The notes under the pieces were generated by a model. That model did not search any database, was not told where the DNA came from, and saw only the letters and a list, made by a program, of their open reading frames with translations. A DNA stretch of 39,055 bases from Verrucomicrobiota bacterium. Lineage in GTDB: Bacteria > Verrucomicrobiota > Verrucomicrobiia > Opitutales > Seribacteraceae. Both the position numbers and the translations under genes were made by a program. Where the stretch lies: positions 1 to 39,055 of the forward strand of contig JAQCIX010000002.1 in assembly GCA_027593365.1 (NCBI GenBank), in the 5' to 3' direction. This document shows, one piece after another, positions 24,438 through 35,913 of this stretch. Each line of letters opens with the position of its first letter. The first letter of the stretch is position 1.

Positions 24438-25421
24438 TTAAAGCAAAGAGGCAATTTTATCGGCAAAATAAGAAAAGATAACTGTGGCTCCTGCTCTTTT
24501 TATACTCAAAAGTGATTCATGGGCACACATTTCCCAGTCTAACCAACCCAATTGATCCGCTGCCATTATCCTAGAATATTCTCCAGAAACTTGATAGGCG
24601 GCAATCGGTATATCAAAATTTGTCTTAGCATAATTTATTATATCCAAAAAAGGCTCGGCAGGTTTAACCATCAACATATCTGCACCTTCTTCAAAATCTA
24701 GGCGAAGCTCTCTTTTGGCCTCCTCGAGATTTGCCGGGTTTAGTTGATAGGTAGACTTATCTACATTCTGTCCTTCTGGAGATGAATCAATGGCTGCCCT
24801 GAAAGGACCATAATATGAAGAAGCAAATTTAGCTGAGTATGAAATGATTCCAGTGGTAAGGTAGGAATTTTGATCAAGTGTTTTGCGAATGATAGCTACC
24901 CTTCCATCCATCATGTCTGAAGGCGCGACCCAATCAAAACCTGCATCCGCACAGATAAGTGAAGCTTTCGCTAAAACTTCGACCGTCTCATCGTTCCCAA
25001 CATATCCATTTTCTAAAAGAAGACCGTCTTGCCCATGAGAGGTGTAAGGGTCTAGGGCTAAGTCAGCGATCAGCACTATGTCAGAGTCGAGTGACTTCAA
25101 TGATCTTGCAGCTCGGTAAACAAGGCTTTTGGGATTCAAAATTTCATGACCACTGGTAGTTTTTAAATCCGAAGAAATCTTTGGAAAAAGAGCGAAAGCT
25201 CGGATGCCCATGTTCGCACAAGAAGCAATATGATTGGAGAGTTGATCAATGGGCCAACGATAAACTCCTGGCATGGAAGAAATCTCAACCACCCGATCAT
25301 CATCAGAAATAAAAATTGGCAAAACAAAATCAGAGGGATGAAGTCGATTTTCCTGAACAATAGAACGTATAGACTCAGAGACTCTGAGTCGGCGGGGGCG
25401 TATTGGAAATGAATAAGTCAT
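24438..25421 (-). CDS. hemB: Delta-aminolevulinic acid dehydratase (porphobilinogen synthase)
   Basis: 327 residues. The two Schiff-base lysines are Lys198 (SYSAKFASSYYGPFR) and Lys253 (ADMLMVKPAEPF); the family signature APSDMMDGRV is at about 166-175. In the metal loop the sequence is DLALDPYTSHGQDG, with Asp and Ala where zinc enzymes have three cysteines, so this is the Asp-type, magnesium-dependent and zinc-free class. It condenses two 5-aminolevulinate into porphobilinogen for haem. It is transcribed alone, divergent from the SLC13 transporter with an 85-bp gap. Confidence 0.95.
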   Translation of the reverse strand: MTYSFPIRPRRLRVSESIRSIVQENRLHPSDFVLPIFISDDDRVVEISSMPGVYRWPIDQLSNHIASCANMGIRAFALFPKISSDLKTTSGHEILNPKSLVYRAARSLKSLDSDIVLIADLALDPYTSHGQDGLLLENGYVGNDETVEVLAKASLICADAGFDWVAPSDMMDGRVAIIRKTLDQNSYLTTGIISYSAKFASSYYGPFRAAIDSSPEGQNVDKSTYQLNPANLEEAKRELRLDFEEGADMLMVKPAEPFLDIINYAKTNFDIPIAAYQVSGEYSRIMAADQLGWLDWEMCAHESLLSIKRAGATVIFSYFADKIASLL

Positions 25422-25459
25422 AGAGAGTACATCTTATGTTCGACAACATGCATTTAAAA

Positions 25460-25495
25460 ATGAATGATTTTCGTTAAAAAACACGACTCATTCAT
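25460..25495. repeat. Perfect 8-bp inverted repeat between hemB and the SLC13 gene
   Basis: ATGAATGA (25460-25467) and TCATTCAT (25488-25495) are exact reverse complements, 20 bp apart; a shorter inverted repeat ATGTT-cgac-AACAT lies at 25436-25449. Both are in the 85-bp gap between two divergent genes and close to the GTG at 25507, so they are candidates for a dimeric repressor site. Confidence 0.35.
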
Positions 25496-25506
25496 AACCT
25501 AAGCCA

Positions 25507-27378
25507 GTGGAAACACCAATCGAAATTGAGCTCATTCTAGCCTTATTATTATTAATCGGTGCGGTTTGTTCCTTTGCTTTAGAAAAAGTAAGAATGGAAT
25601 TAACGGCTTTCTTGCTGTTAGCATTTATTTTATTCCTTGGCTTATTTGGTATGGAGAAGTGGCCAACATGGACCGAAATACTTCTCATACTCTCTAGCGA
25701 AGCACCTTTGGCGATCATTGGTATGTTCATGGTAAGTTGTGCTTTAGGTAAACAAGGAATTATTGAAAAATTAACCCTTTTCTTACAAGATCTCACCAGA
25801 TTTGGGTACCACCCATTTCTATTTTTACTCTTGCTATTAGTTGCTGGGCTTTCTGCATTTATTAACAATACTCCTGTTGTGGTGATCCTGTTGCCGGTTG
25901 TAATTGGGATATCAAGCAAGCTTGGAGTGCCTGCATCAAAATTATTAATTCCTGTCTCCTATGCGTCCATATTTGGAGGTTGTTGTACATTGATTGGAAC
26001 AAGCACCAACATTCTTGCTAGCGGGTTTATGTCAAGTTCCAGTCTTTATCCAAACATGCCGGCCATGGGAATGTTTGAACTTACTAAAATTGGAATGCCA
26101 TTGATGTTCATTGGGATTTTATATCTCATTCTTTTTGGCAAAAAACTACTACCTGGGCGTGAAGCTTTAAGTAAGATCCTTTCTGAAATTCACCGAAAGG
26201 AATTTCTAACTGAAGCTATCGTTGCGGCTGATTCGACCCTTGTTGGTCAAATTGTAAAAGATTCTAAAATATCTTCCATTTCTGGAGTCAGGCTTCTCGA
26301 TGTTGTACGAGAAGGGAAAAGTTTACCTTCACCAATCTCAACCATAAAATTATGTCCACTAGATCGTTTAATTTTATCTTGTAAGCCCCAAGGGATCATT
26401 GAAGCAAGCGGAGTTGAGGGCTTTCAATTTTTTAAGCAGGCTGAATTAGGAATCGAACAAATCAATACCTCTGAAGCAGTCATGGTAGAAACTATGATTA
26501 AGCCAAATTCAAGCTTTGCATCCCAAAGGCTTTCAGAAGCTGATTTTAGGGGCCGATTTAATCTTACTGTTGTCGCTTTGCATCGGAGAGGTAAAAACTT
26601 AGGTCTAAGGCTTGATAATCTAAAGCTCGAGCCTGGTGACACATTGCTTATCTTGGGCTCCGAATCGAGTGTTGAGAAATTAAGAGCCGAAGATGAAACT
26701 GTGCTTTTAGACAAAGTACCTCTACAACTTGAAAGAAAACCTTTTAAAACAGGGATTACTATTGGGGTTTTACTTGCAATTATCCTTTTGGCGAGTACCG
26801 GCATCGTATCTCTCTTCCTAATTGCTTTAACTGGGGCTGGATTGTTGGTTCTTAGTAATTCAATGACCATGAAAGATGCTCTGCGTTCCGTTGAATGGAA
26901 TCTATTGTTATTAATTTATTCTATGTTGGCCTTGGGTGTTGTAATGGAGAAAAGTGGTGCCGCTTCTATGCTGGCTCAGATTATTAAAAACATCTGCGTG
27001 ACTGGGTTTAATGATAAATGGCAAATCATTGGAGCCCTAACGATTCTTTATTTATGCACAGCTCTATTGACTGAGTTGCTTTCAAATAATGCAACTATTT
27101 CGATCATGACCCCGGTTTCTTTGTTGGTTGCCTTTCAGTTTGGTCTGAATACCGAAGAAGCCAGAGCCTTTGTTTTAACTTGCTGTATCGCTGCATCTGC
27201 TAGCTTTATGACACCCATTGGCTATCAAACCAATACTTTCGTTTACACTGTAGGAGGATACAGGTTCAGGGATTTTTTAAAATTTGGATTCTGGCCTATG
27301 CTTATTTATTTTTTCGGGACAATTACCTTAGTAGGAGTTAATTACAATTTTTTCCCTACGGAATTTTTCATTAACTGA
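25507..27378 (+). CDS. SLC13/DASS-family anion transporter with two RCK_C (TrkA_C) domains
   Basis: 623 residues from GTG 25507. About five to six membrane helices (1-215) with the hairpin motif NNTPVVVILLP and GTSTNI, then two soluble RCK_C domains at about 235-310 and 323-398, then about six more helices with the second hairpin motif NNATISIMTP. This split-by-RCK layout is typical of bacterial SLC13-type permeases often annotated as sodium/sulfate or dicarboxylate symporters. The RCK_C modules may sense a ligand. Substrate is not readable, though sulfate is a reasonable guess for a marine bacterium. It has its own short upstream region shared with hemB. Confidence 0.85.
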   Translation: METPIEIELILALLLLIGAVCSFALEKVRMELTAFLLLAFILFLGLFGMEKWPTWTEILLILSSEAPLAIIGMFMVSCALGKQGIIEKLTLFLQDLTRFGYHPFLFLLLLLVAGLSAFINNTPVVVILLPVVIGISSKLGVPASKLLIPVSYASIFGGCCTLIGTSTNILASGFMSSSSLYPNMPAMGMFELTKIGMPLMFIGILYLILFGKKLLPGREALSKILSEIHRKEFLTEAIVAADSTLVGQIVKDSKISSISGVRLLDVVREGKSLPSPISTIKLCPLDRLILSCKPQGIIEASGVEGFQFFKQAELGIEQINTSEAVMVETMIKPNSSFASQRLSEADFRGRFNLTVVALHRRGKNLGLRLDNLKLEPGDTLLILGSESSVEKLRAEDETVLLDKVPLQLERKPFKTGITIGVLLAIILLASTGIVSLFLIALTGAGLLVLSNSMTMKDALRSVEWNLLLLIYSMLALGVVMEKSGAASMLAQIIKNICVTGFNDKWQIIGALTILYLCTALLTELLSNNATISIMTPVSLLVAFQFGLNTEEARAFVLTCCIAASASFMTPIGYQTNTFVYTVGGYRFRDFLKFGFWPMLIYFFGTITLVGVNYNFFPTEFFIN

Positions 27379-27392
27379 GCTAATTTTAAAAA

Positions 27393-27427
27393 GAGATTCT
27401 AAATCAATGCCGATGCATTTGAATCTT
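27393..27427. terminator. Hairpin after the SLC13 gene, weak terminator candidate
   Basis: AGATTC (27394-27399) pairs with GAATCT (27421-27426); an inner stem ATGC/GCAT closes on a CGAT loop. On the plus strand only a short TTATC follows, so it is a poor terminator in the transporter's direction; on the minus strand the hairpin is followed by CTTTTTAAAATT. Confidence 0.3.
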
Positions 27428-27496
27428 ATCAAAAAAAGGAAACAGCGATTGCGGCAGAAACAAAAATTTGACTTTGATTTGAAGGAAAAAAATTAA
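27407..27496 (+). CDS. Possible 29-residue basic peptide
   Basis: An ATG at 27407 opens a frame that ends with TAA at 27494-27496. The peptide is very basic in its centre (IKKRKQRLRQKQK) and acidic-mixed at the end (FDFDLKEKN). No Shine-Dalgarno precedes it, but few genes here have one. The first codons overlap a hairpin, which may be the real reason for conservation, if any. Chance is the default explanation. Confidence 0.2.
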   Translation: MPMHLNLIKKRKQRLRQKQKFDFDLKEKN

Positions 27497-27778
27497 AATC
27501 TTTAGTTAGATAAAAGTTCCCTGCGTAAATTTTCCTAATATCTAGACTGAAGATAGTAATTAAATTACATATACGGCTGTCTTCCAATTATTTATATAAT
27601 TTAAAAAAAAGCCAAATCAGAAGTGTAAACAATTACTTTGGTGTGGAATTCAATATCCAAAAACTTGATTAGTCACTTGACCCAATTCGAATGCATAAAC
27701 AAAATATTAAGTTTGAAAGAGAAGACATATGACGGGGAATTCTAAGTAACAGAAAACCTAAGTCATAAGCATAACTAA

Positions 27779-30298
<2,520 letters not shown>

Positions 30299-30319
30299 TA
30301 ATTAATTACAAAATTTAGT

Positions 30320-32812
30320 ATGAAAGAAAATATAACCGATATTATGCAAAAAGCATACATCGATTACTCGATGTCTGTAATCGTAAGTAGAGCCTTACCT
30401 GATGTTAGAGATGGCTTTAAACCTGTTCAAAGAAGGGTTTTGTATGCAATGCTACGTGAAGGTTTACTACATAATCGAGCATACGATAAGTGTGCAGGAG
30501 TTGTGGGCGAAGTGTTAAAAAATTACCACCCTCATGGTGATAGTTCTGTATATGACACTTTAGTTAGAATGGCACAACCATGGGTAATGAGATATCCTCT
30601 AGTGGATGGCCAGGGTAATTTTGGGTCAGTAGATGGAGATTCTGCAGCTGCTTACAGGTACACTGAGTGTAAGTTAACTAAATTATCTGAAGAGTTGCTA
30701 AAGGACATTGATGAAGACACAGTAGATTTCGCACCTAACTATAAGGAAAGCTCTACTGAGCCGACGGTTCTTCCATCTGCTTTACCCAGTTTGTTGATGA
30801 ATGGGTCAACGGGTATTGCTGTTGGTATGGCAACTAATATACCCCCTCATAATTTAGGAGAATTAATTGATGCGGTTTGTGCTGTCATTGACAACCCTGC
30901 CATAGAGATAGATGAAATCATGCAAATTTTGCCTGGACCAGACTTCCCAACTGGTGGGTCTATATCTGGCAAATCTGGCATTGAGTCCTATATGAAAACC
31001 GGTCGCGGAATTGTAAGAATGCGTGGTACTATTGAGATAGAAGAATTATCAACTGGTAGACAGCAATTAGTTATAACTCACATTCCTTACAATGTAAATC
31101 GTGCAACATTAGTTACAAGGATCGCTGATTTAGTTAAAGAAAAAATATTAGATGGTGTAAGTGATTTGAGAGATGAATCTACTGAGCAAACTCGAATAGT
31201 AGTAGAGCTCAAAATGGGTGAAATTGAACGGGTCACAATAAATAAACTCTTTAAACTTACTGCTTTAGAAAGTAGCTTTGGTGTTATACTTTTAGCATTG
31301 GATCGATTGCGACCAAGGCAACTCAACATCAAAGAAGCAATTCAATGCTATGTTGAACATCGTCGAGAAGTAACTCTCAGAAGAACTAATTATAGACTTC
31401 GTAAAGCTGAAGATCGTGCCCACATCTTAGAAGGCTTTAAAATTGCACTAGATAATCTTGATGAATTTGTACGGATAATACGAGCTTCTCAAAACAGAAA
31501 TGACGCAAAAGATAAATTGATCGATAAATATTCACTTTCAGATCGACAAGCTGGTGCGATTCTCGATCTAAGATTGTATCAGCTTACTGGAATGGAACGT
31601 GAGAAAATCGAAAATGAATATTTAGAACTCATGAAAATTATTTCTGATCTAAAAAATATTATAGATAATGAAGGAGTTTTACTTGATCTTATCAAATCAG
31701 AAATTAACGAGTTAAAAAATATTTATTCCGATTCTCGAAAGTGCGAAATTTTAGATTTCGAAGGGGATGTACGAATGGAAGATCTCATACCCAATGATGG
31801 TTGTGTTATTACAGTTACAAAGACTGGATTTATTAAAAGAATTTCTGTGGAAGAATTCAAGGTTCAAAATCGTGGTGGTAAGGGTGTAATTGGAAGTGGT
31901 CAGAGGGAAGAAGATCCAATCGATGTCATTCAAACATGTAACGCACATGATACCTTGATGTTCATTATGAATAACGGCAGAGTCTATGTCGAAAAGGCCT
32001 ATGAAATACCTGAAGCGTCCAGAACTTCTAAGGGGAGAAATATCATTAATCTTCTCAATATGCAAAAAGATGAAAAGATAGCTACAGTTCTTACCGTTAA
32101 CTCCTTTGAATCTGATGACTCTATTGTTTTATGTACGAAACGTGGTATTGTTAAGAAAAGTTTAATATCACAGTACAAAAATCACCGAAAAGGTGGAATT
32201 ATTGGTATTAAAATTGATGAAGGTGACAGTGTATTAAGAGCAATGCTAGCCAAGCCGGATGATCATCTACTCATTCTTACCAATCGCGGAAAAGGTTTAC
32301 GCTTCGCATGTGACCAATTAAGGGATCAAGGGCGAGCCACACGTGGTGTTCGTGGTATTAGACTTAAACCAAAAGATTTGGTTGTTAATATGCTAGTGGT
32401 TGATGACACTCGACTTTTACTCATTTGCGGAAGTAATGGACTTGGAATCAGAACCAAATTTTCCTCATTTTTGCCAAATGGTGGCAATATAGATGGGATA
32501 GAAGATACTTCGCCAAGAAAACGTGGCGGACAAGGTGTTACTGCTATGAATACTGATTCCGTTTGTGATGCTCTTAGCGTGTGTCAGGACAGTGAGATTT
32601 TGATGCTTTCGAAAAAAGGACAGGCTGTTCGTTGCAATGTAACCAACATCCGTGAAACTAATAGGGGCTCTAAAGGGGTAAAGCTTATTGGTCTTAACGA
32701 TAAAGACAGCCTTGTGGGAGTCTCAGAGGTAGTTATGCTAGACGAGGGCAACGATGATCTTTCGGATGAAATCGAGCAGGAGAGCGTGATTATCGAGTCA
32801 GCACAAAAATAA
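30320..32812 (+). CDS. gyrA: DNA gyrase subunit A
   Basis: 830 residues. The winged-helix cleavage domain has the catalytic tyrosine Tyr114 in AAYRYTE and the quinolone-determining region NYHPHGDSSVYD with Ser75 and Asp79 at the positions equivalent to E. coli 83 and 87, so the residues are of the susceptible type. A tower and coiled coil follow, then a six-bladed C-terminal beta-pinwheel opened by the GyrA-box NRGGKGV, which supports gyrase rather than topoisomerase IV. The C-terminus is acidic. Its last 15 bp overlap the convergent exonuclease gene. Confidence 0.97.
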   Translation: MKENITDIMQKAYIDYSMSVIVSRALPDVRDGFKPVQRRVLYAMLREGLLHNRAYDKCAGVVGEVLKNYHPHGDSSVYDTLVRMAQPWVMRYPLVDGQGNFGSVDGDSAAAYRYTECKLTKLSEELLKDIDEDTVDFAPNYKESSTEPTVLPSALPSLLMNGSTGIAVGMATNIPPHNLGELIDAVCAVIDNPAIEIDEIMQILPGPDFPTGGSISGKSGIESYMKTGRGIVRMRGTIEIEELSTGRQQLVITHIPYNVNRATLVTRIADLVKEKILDGVSDLRDESTEQTRIVVELKMGEIERVTINKLFKLTALESSFGVILLALDRLRPRQLNIKEAIQCYVEHRREVTLRRTNYRLRKAEDRAHILEGFKIALDNLDEFVRIIRASQNRNDAKDKLIDKYSLSDRQAGAILDLRLYQLTGMEREKIENEYLELMKIISDLKNIIDNEGVLLDLIKSEINELKNIYSDSRKCEILDFEGDVRMEDLIPNDGCVITVTKTGFIKRISVEEFKVQNRGGKGVIGSGQREEDPIDVIQTCNAHDTLMFIMNNGRVYVEKAYEIPEASRTSKGRNIINLLNMQKDEKIATVLTVNSFESDDSIVLCTKRGIVKKSLISQYKNHRKGGIIGIKIDEGDSVLRAMLAKPDDHLLILTNRGKGLRFACDQLRDQGRATRGVRGIRLKPKDLVVNMLVVDDTRLLLICGSNGLGIRTKFSSFLPNGGNIDGIEDTSPRKRGGQGVTAMNTDSVCDALSVCQDSEILMLSKKGQAVRCNVTNIRETNRGSKGVKLIGLNDKDSLVGVSEVVMLDEGNDDLSDEIEQESVIIESAQK

Positions 32813-33319
32813 TTTTAGGTCTACTTGATCTTTAATCCTGTAAAGAAGCAGATAAGTTACGATACAATCATACATAGATTCATGTTGTTTGACTGCGGTT
32901 CTTTTACACAGGCTCGAAGCTAAATCCTCTACCTTACACTCCAAACCAAAAGTAAATTTTAAATCTCTGAGTGTATAATTTTTGAGATTAGGATATATTT
33001 TTTTGTAAACTGTCAGAGTATCTAGCCAGGGCCCCCATTTTATTGTACGAAAATCTCTTGCTAAATTATTTTTATATGGTGCAAATTTACTTATAATATT
33101 TTTTTCAATCATAGAATTATGTGCCACCCAAAATCCAACGGAGTAACAATCTGTATAATTTGACAACCAAGTGCTAAACAGCCCATCATCCTTTAAATAT
33201 TCATTGCTGTTGATTATCTTAAAGTTTTTGAAGTCTATGCAGGAAGCTTGTCTAACACCTGATTCAATAGAACCCTCCAAGTCAATAACTCTACCAATAC
33301 TACTCACGAATGCTGACAT
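32798..33319 (-). CDS. DnaQ-like DEDDh 3'-5' exonuclease family protein
   Basis: 173 residues, a compact single-domain RNase T/DnaQ-fold nuclease. Exo I is VIDLEGS (Asp13, Glu15), Exo II WVAHNSMIEKN with Glu72 in place of the usual Asp, and Exo III QHESMYDC (His146, Asp151). A two-metal 3'-to-5' exonuclease is expected, on single-stranded DNA or RNA ends; which one is unknown. The ATG overlaps the start of the hisN-like gene by 10 bp in divergent orientation, and the 3' end overlaps gyrA by 15 bp, so this gene is wedged between two others with no spacer. Confidence 0.72.
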   Translation of the reverse strand: MSAFVSSIGRVIDLEGSIESGVRQASCIDFKNFKIINSNEYLKDDGLFSTWLSNYTDCYSVGFWVAHNSMIEKNIISKFAPYKNNLARDFRTIKWGPWLDTLTVYKKIYPNLKNYTLRDLKFTFGLECKVEDLASSLCKRTAVKQHESMYDCIVTYLLLYRIKDQVDLKLFLC

Positions 33320-34053
33320 TTGAAGATTTCAATGCCTTTTGTATTAAGAATACAAACTTTTTAGTTGATAAGATTCATACTAACACGCTGGGAGTTCTTG
33401 ATTCTCATTATAAATCGGACGGAACGATTGTTACAGATGTTGACTTACAGATTGAAGACAAACTCAGAGAAAGTATTACCAATGCTTTTCCTGAACATGC
33501 GATTTGCGGTGAAGAAAGAGACCCGATTACCTCCTTATCCTCTTACCAATGGATGATAGATCCTATAGACGGCACTTTCGGGTTTTCTCGTGGGGTTCCG
33601 CTGTTTGGTACCTTAATCGGTTTTTTAGAGGAAGGTATTCCTCGTTATGGATTTTTGAGATTACCCATGGTTCATGACAATTACTTGTCTGGGGACAATC
33701 AGACTGCCTTGCTTAATGGAATTCCTTTAGCTAAGTCTAGTTTTTATGGTTGGGATAATGCTCTAATCTTAACAACAGATTTAAATACCATTCAGTCTTC
33801 CCCTATCAACGAAACTTGGCAAAGAGCTCTTAATCTTGGTTGTACTGCCCGCACATGGGGAGATTGTTTTGGGTATTATTTAGTTTGTACTGGTCAGGCC
33901 GATATGATGGCAGATACCAATCTCAAACCTCACGATATACTTCCATTACTCCCCATATTAAAAGGAGCTGGGTTGTCGATTCACCAATACGAGTGTGACG
34001 ATTATTCTAACATAACAGTCTGCAATCCTGAGGTTGCCGGACATTTGTTTTAA
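33310..34053 (+). CDS. Inositol-monophosphatase-family phosphatase, histidinol-phosphatase (HisN)-like
   Basis: 247 residues. The metal- and phosphate-binding motifs are GEERDP (Glu68, Glu69), MIDPIDGTFGFSRG (Asp84, Asp87) and PHDILPLLPIL. The segment RTWGDCFGYYLVCTGQADMM resembles the HisN branch (as in actinobacteria and plants) more than generic inositol or 3'-phosphoadenosine phosphatases, so hydrolysis of L-histidinol phosphate in histidine synthesis is likely. There are no other his genes in view. Its stop codon is one base away from the tRNA-Gly 3' end encoded on the opposite strand. Confidence 0.78.
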   Translation: MLTFEDFNAFCIKNTNFLVDKIHTNTLGVLDSHYKSDGTIVTDVDLQIEDKLRESITNAFPEHAICGEERDPITSLSSYQWMIDPIDGTFGFSRGVPLFGTLIGFLEEGIPRYGFLRLPMVHDNYLSGDNQTALLNGIPLAKSSFYGWDNALILTTDLNTIQSSPINETWQRALNLGCTARTWGDCFGYYLVCTGQADMMADTNLKPHDILPLLPILKGAGLSIHQYECDDYSNITVCNPEVAGHLF

Positions 34054-34054
34054 T

Positions 34055-34130
<76 letters not shown>

Positions 34131-34139
34131 AAAGCTCAC

Positions 34140-34168
34140 ATTTAAGTCAAAATCTACAACCTTTTCAA
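34140..34168 (-). promoter_or_regulatory. Candidate tRNA-Gly promoter
   Basis: On the minus strand TTGAAA (plus-strand 34163-34168) and TTAAAT (34140-34145) are spaced by 17 bp, and the -10 ends 9 bp before the first tRNA base, an expected position for a short 5' leader. Confidence 0.55.
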
Positions 34169-34204
34169 GTTAATTCGCTCTCGTACATTCAGGAAGCCTT
34201 TTAC

Positions 34205-34232
34205 TTGACACTGCAGAAAGTAAATCTATTTT
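34205..34232 (+). promoter_or_regulatory. Promoter of the tRNA-Thr/tuf/ribosomal operon
   Basis: A perfect TTGACA (34205-34210) and TATTTT (34227-34232) are separated by 16 bp and lie 37 bp upstream of tRNA-Thr. This is the best sigma70-like promoter I see in the window and would serve tRNA-Thr, tuf, tRNA-Trp and possibly the downstream secE-rpoB genes. Confidence 0.6.
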
Positions 34233-34269
34233 GATTCCTTTTCTCACAATTTCAACCCCATGATTTTCC

Positions 34270-34345
<76 letters not shown>

Positions 34346-34374
34346 TCAAATATCACTCATAACAAGTCAAACCA

Positions 34375-35574
34375 ATGGCCAAAGAACAGTTCGAACGCAA
34401 TAAACCTCACGTCAATGTTGGTACCATCGGTCACGTCGACCATGGTAAAACTACACTCACCACTGCAATCCTTCATGCTCAAGCAAGAAAAGGACTCGCA
34501 GAGGTTAAAACCTATGCTGATATAGCTAAAGGCGGAACAGTCCGGGATGCTTCCAAGATTGTTACCATCGCAGTATCCCATGTAGAGTATGAATCTGACA
34601 ATCGTCACTACGCTCATGTTGACTGCCCCGGTCACGCGGATTTTGTTAAAAACATGATTACTGGAGCCGCACAAATGGACGGTGCAATCCTTGTTGTCGA
34701 TGCCACAACTGGACCTATGCCCCAAACAAGAGAGCACATCCTTCTCGCTAGACAAGTTGATGTTCCTAACCTTGTTGTCTTCTTGAACAAATGCGATCTG
34801 ATGACTGGTGATGATGAAGAACTCCTTGAGTTAGTTGACATGGAAATTCGTGATCTCCTCAGTAAGTACGAGTTTGATGGTGATAACGCTCAAATTATCC
34901 GCGGTTCTGCAACCAAAGCACTTGAAAATGATGAAAGTGATCTTGGTTTAGGTGCTATCCAAAAACTTATGGAGGCAATCGATTCCGAAATCGAAGAGCC
35001 TGTTCGTGATACCGAAAAACCATTTTTGATGTCCGTTGAAGATGTGTTTTCAATCACCGGTCGCGGAACTGTTGCTACTGGCAGAATTGAGCGCGGTATG
35101 ATCAAAGTTGGCGAAGAGGTCGAAATTGTTGGTCTTGGTGATTCTAAAAAGACCACTTGTACCGGAGTCGAAATGTTCCGTAAAGAACTTGGCCAAGGTC
35201 AAGCTGGTGACAATGTTGGTATCTTGGTTCGTGGAATTGAAAAAGATGAAATCCAAAGAGGTCATGTTCTTGCCAAACCTGGAAGCATTAAGCCCCATAC
35301 AAAAGCAAAGGCTCAAATTTATGTTTTGAATAAAGAAGAAGGTGGTAGACACACCCCATTCTTTAAAGGATATCGCCCGCAATTCTTTTTTGGAACCGCC
35401 GACGTAACTGGAATCGTTGAACTGCCAGAAGGTGTTGAAATGGTTATGCCTGGAGACAACTTGGCTGTTAACATCGAATTGCAAAAAGCTATCGCGATGG
35501 AACCTGGTCAGCGCTTTGCTATCCGCGAAGGCGGTAAAACCATTGGTGCAGGAAACATCTCTGAAATAGTTTAA
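34375..35574 (+). CDS. tuf: Elongation factor Tu with atypical switch I
   Basis: 399 residues in three domains: G domain (1-205), then two beta-barrels. GTPase motifs are GHVDHGKT (19-26), DCPGHADF (His in the catalytic position), NKCD and GSAT (canonical GSAL). The conserved C-terminal parts ([28 protein letters not shown]) are normal. Switch I differs: where RGITI is near-universal, this protein has KIVTI (61-65) following GGTVRDAS; the magnesium-binding threonine (Thr64) is kept. It delivers aminoacyl-tRNA to the ribosome. The difference may be shared by the lineage. tRNA-Thr precedes and tRNA-Trp follows, as in many bacteria. Confidence 0.96.
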   Translation: MAKEQFERNKPHVNVGTIGHVDHGKTTLTTAILHAQARKGLAEVKTYADIAKGGTVRDASKIVTIAVSHVEYESDNRHYAHVDCPGHADFVKNMITGAAQMDGAILVVDATTGPMPQTREHILLARQVDVPNLVVFLNKCDLMTGDDEELLELVDMEIRDLLSKYEFDGDNAQIIRGSATKALENDESDLGLGAIQKLMEAIDSEIEEPVRDTEKPFLMSVEDVFSITGRGTVATGRIERGMIKVGEEVEIVGLGDSKKTTCTGVEMFRKELGQGQAGDNVGILVRGIEKDEIQRGHVLAKPGSIKPHTKAKAQIYVLNKEEGGRHTPFFKGYRPQFFFGTADVTGIVELPEGVEMVMPGDNLAVNIELQKAIAMEPGQRFAIREGGKTIGAGNISEIV

Positions 35575-35597
35575 GCTCTTCCCTACATGGTTGCGTT

Positions 35598-35673
35598 GGG
35601 AGAATAGCTCAATTGGTAGAGCACCGGTCTCCAAAACCGTAGGCTGGGGGTTCGAGTCCCTCTTCTCCCGCCA
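35598..35673 (+). tRNA. tRNA-Trp, anticodon CCA
   Basis: A 76-nt cloverleaf: acceptor GGGAGAA/TTCTCCC, D arm AGCTCAATTGGTAGAGC, anticodon loop CTCCAAA (CCA), T arm GGGGGTTCGAGTCCCTC, discriminator G and CCA. The first anticodon-stem pair (27-43) is C-T instead of a pair; the other four are normal. Located between tuf and secE, as is common. Confidence 0.95.
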
Positions 35674-35698
35674 CCCAACTTCCTTACCCCTTATAATA

Positions 35699-35902
35699 TT
35701 GAACCCTCTAACAAGAGTACGAACTTTCTATAAAGAAACTACTGCCGAGCTAAAGAAGGCAACTTGGCCTGACTTCGCCGAACTGCGTGGCTCAACTGCT
35801 GTAGTGGTTGTTGGTGTTTTTATATTAGGTTTGTTCATATCTGTGTCAGATTTTTCTCTTTCCAACTGGATCGAGTATGCTACGCACTTGTTAAGGAATT
35901 AA
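35699..35902 (+). CDS. secE: Preprotein translocase subunit SecE
   Basis: 67 residues from TTG 35699, the first start after tRNA-Trp that yields the normal SecE form (NPLTRVRTFYKETTAELKKATWP); the frame is open upstream but only through the tRNA gene. An amphipathic helix with the conserved KKATWP is followed by one transmembrane helix (about 33-55, VVVVGVFILGLFI). SecE clamps the SecY channel in the inner membrane. It is followed by nusG after 11 bp, the usual neighbour. Confidence 0.88.
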   Translation: MNPLTRVRTFYKETTAELKKATWPDFAELRGSTAVVVVGVFILGLFISVSDFSLSNWIEYATHLLRN

Positions 35903-35913
35903 ACTTCGTACAA

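Noticed and set aside
35050-35634. 194-codon frame antisense to tuf
   Set aside because: Mirror of a strongly codon-biased gene; no recognisable protein.
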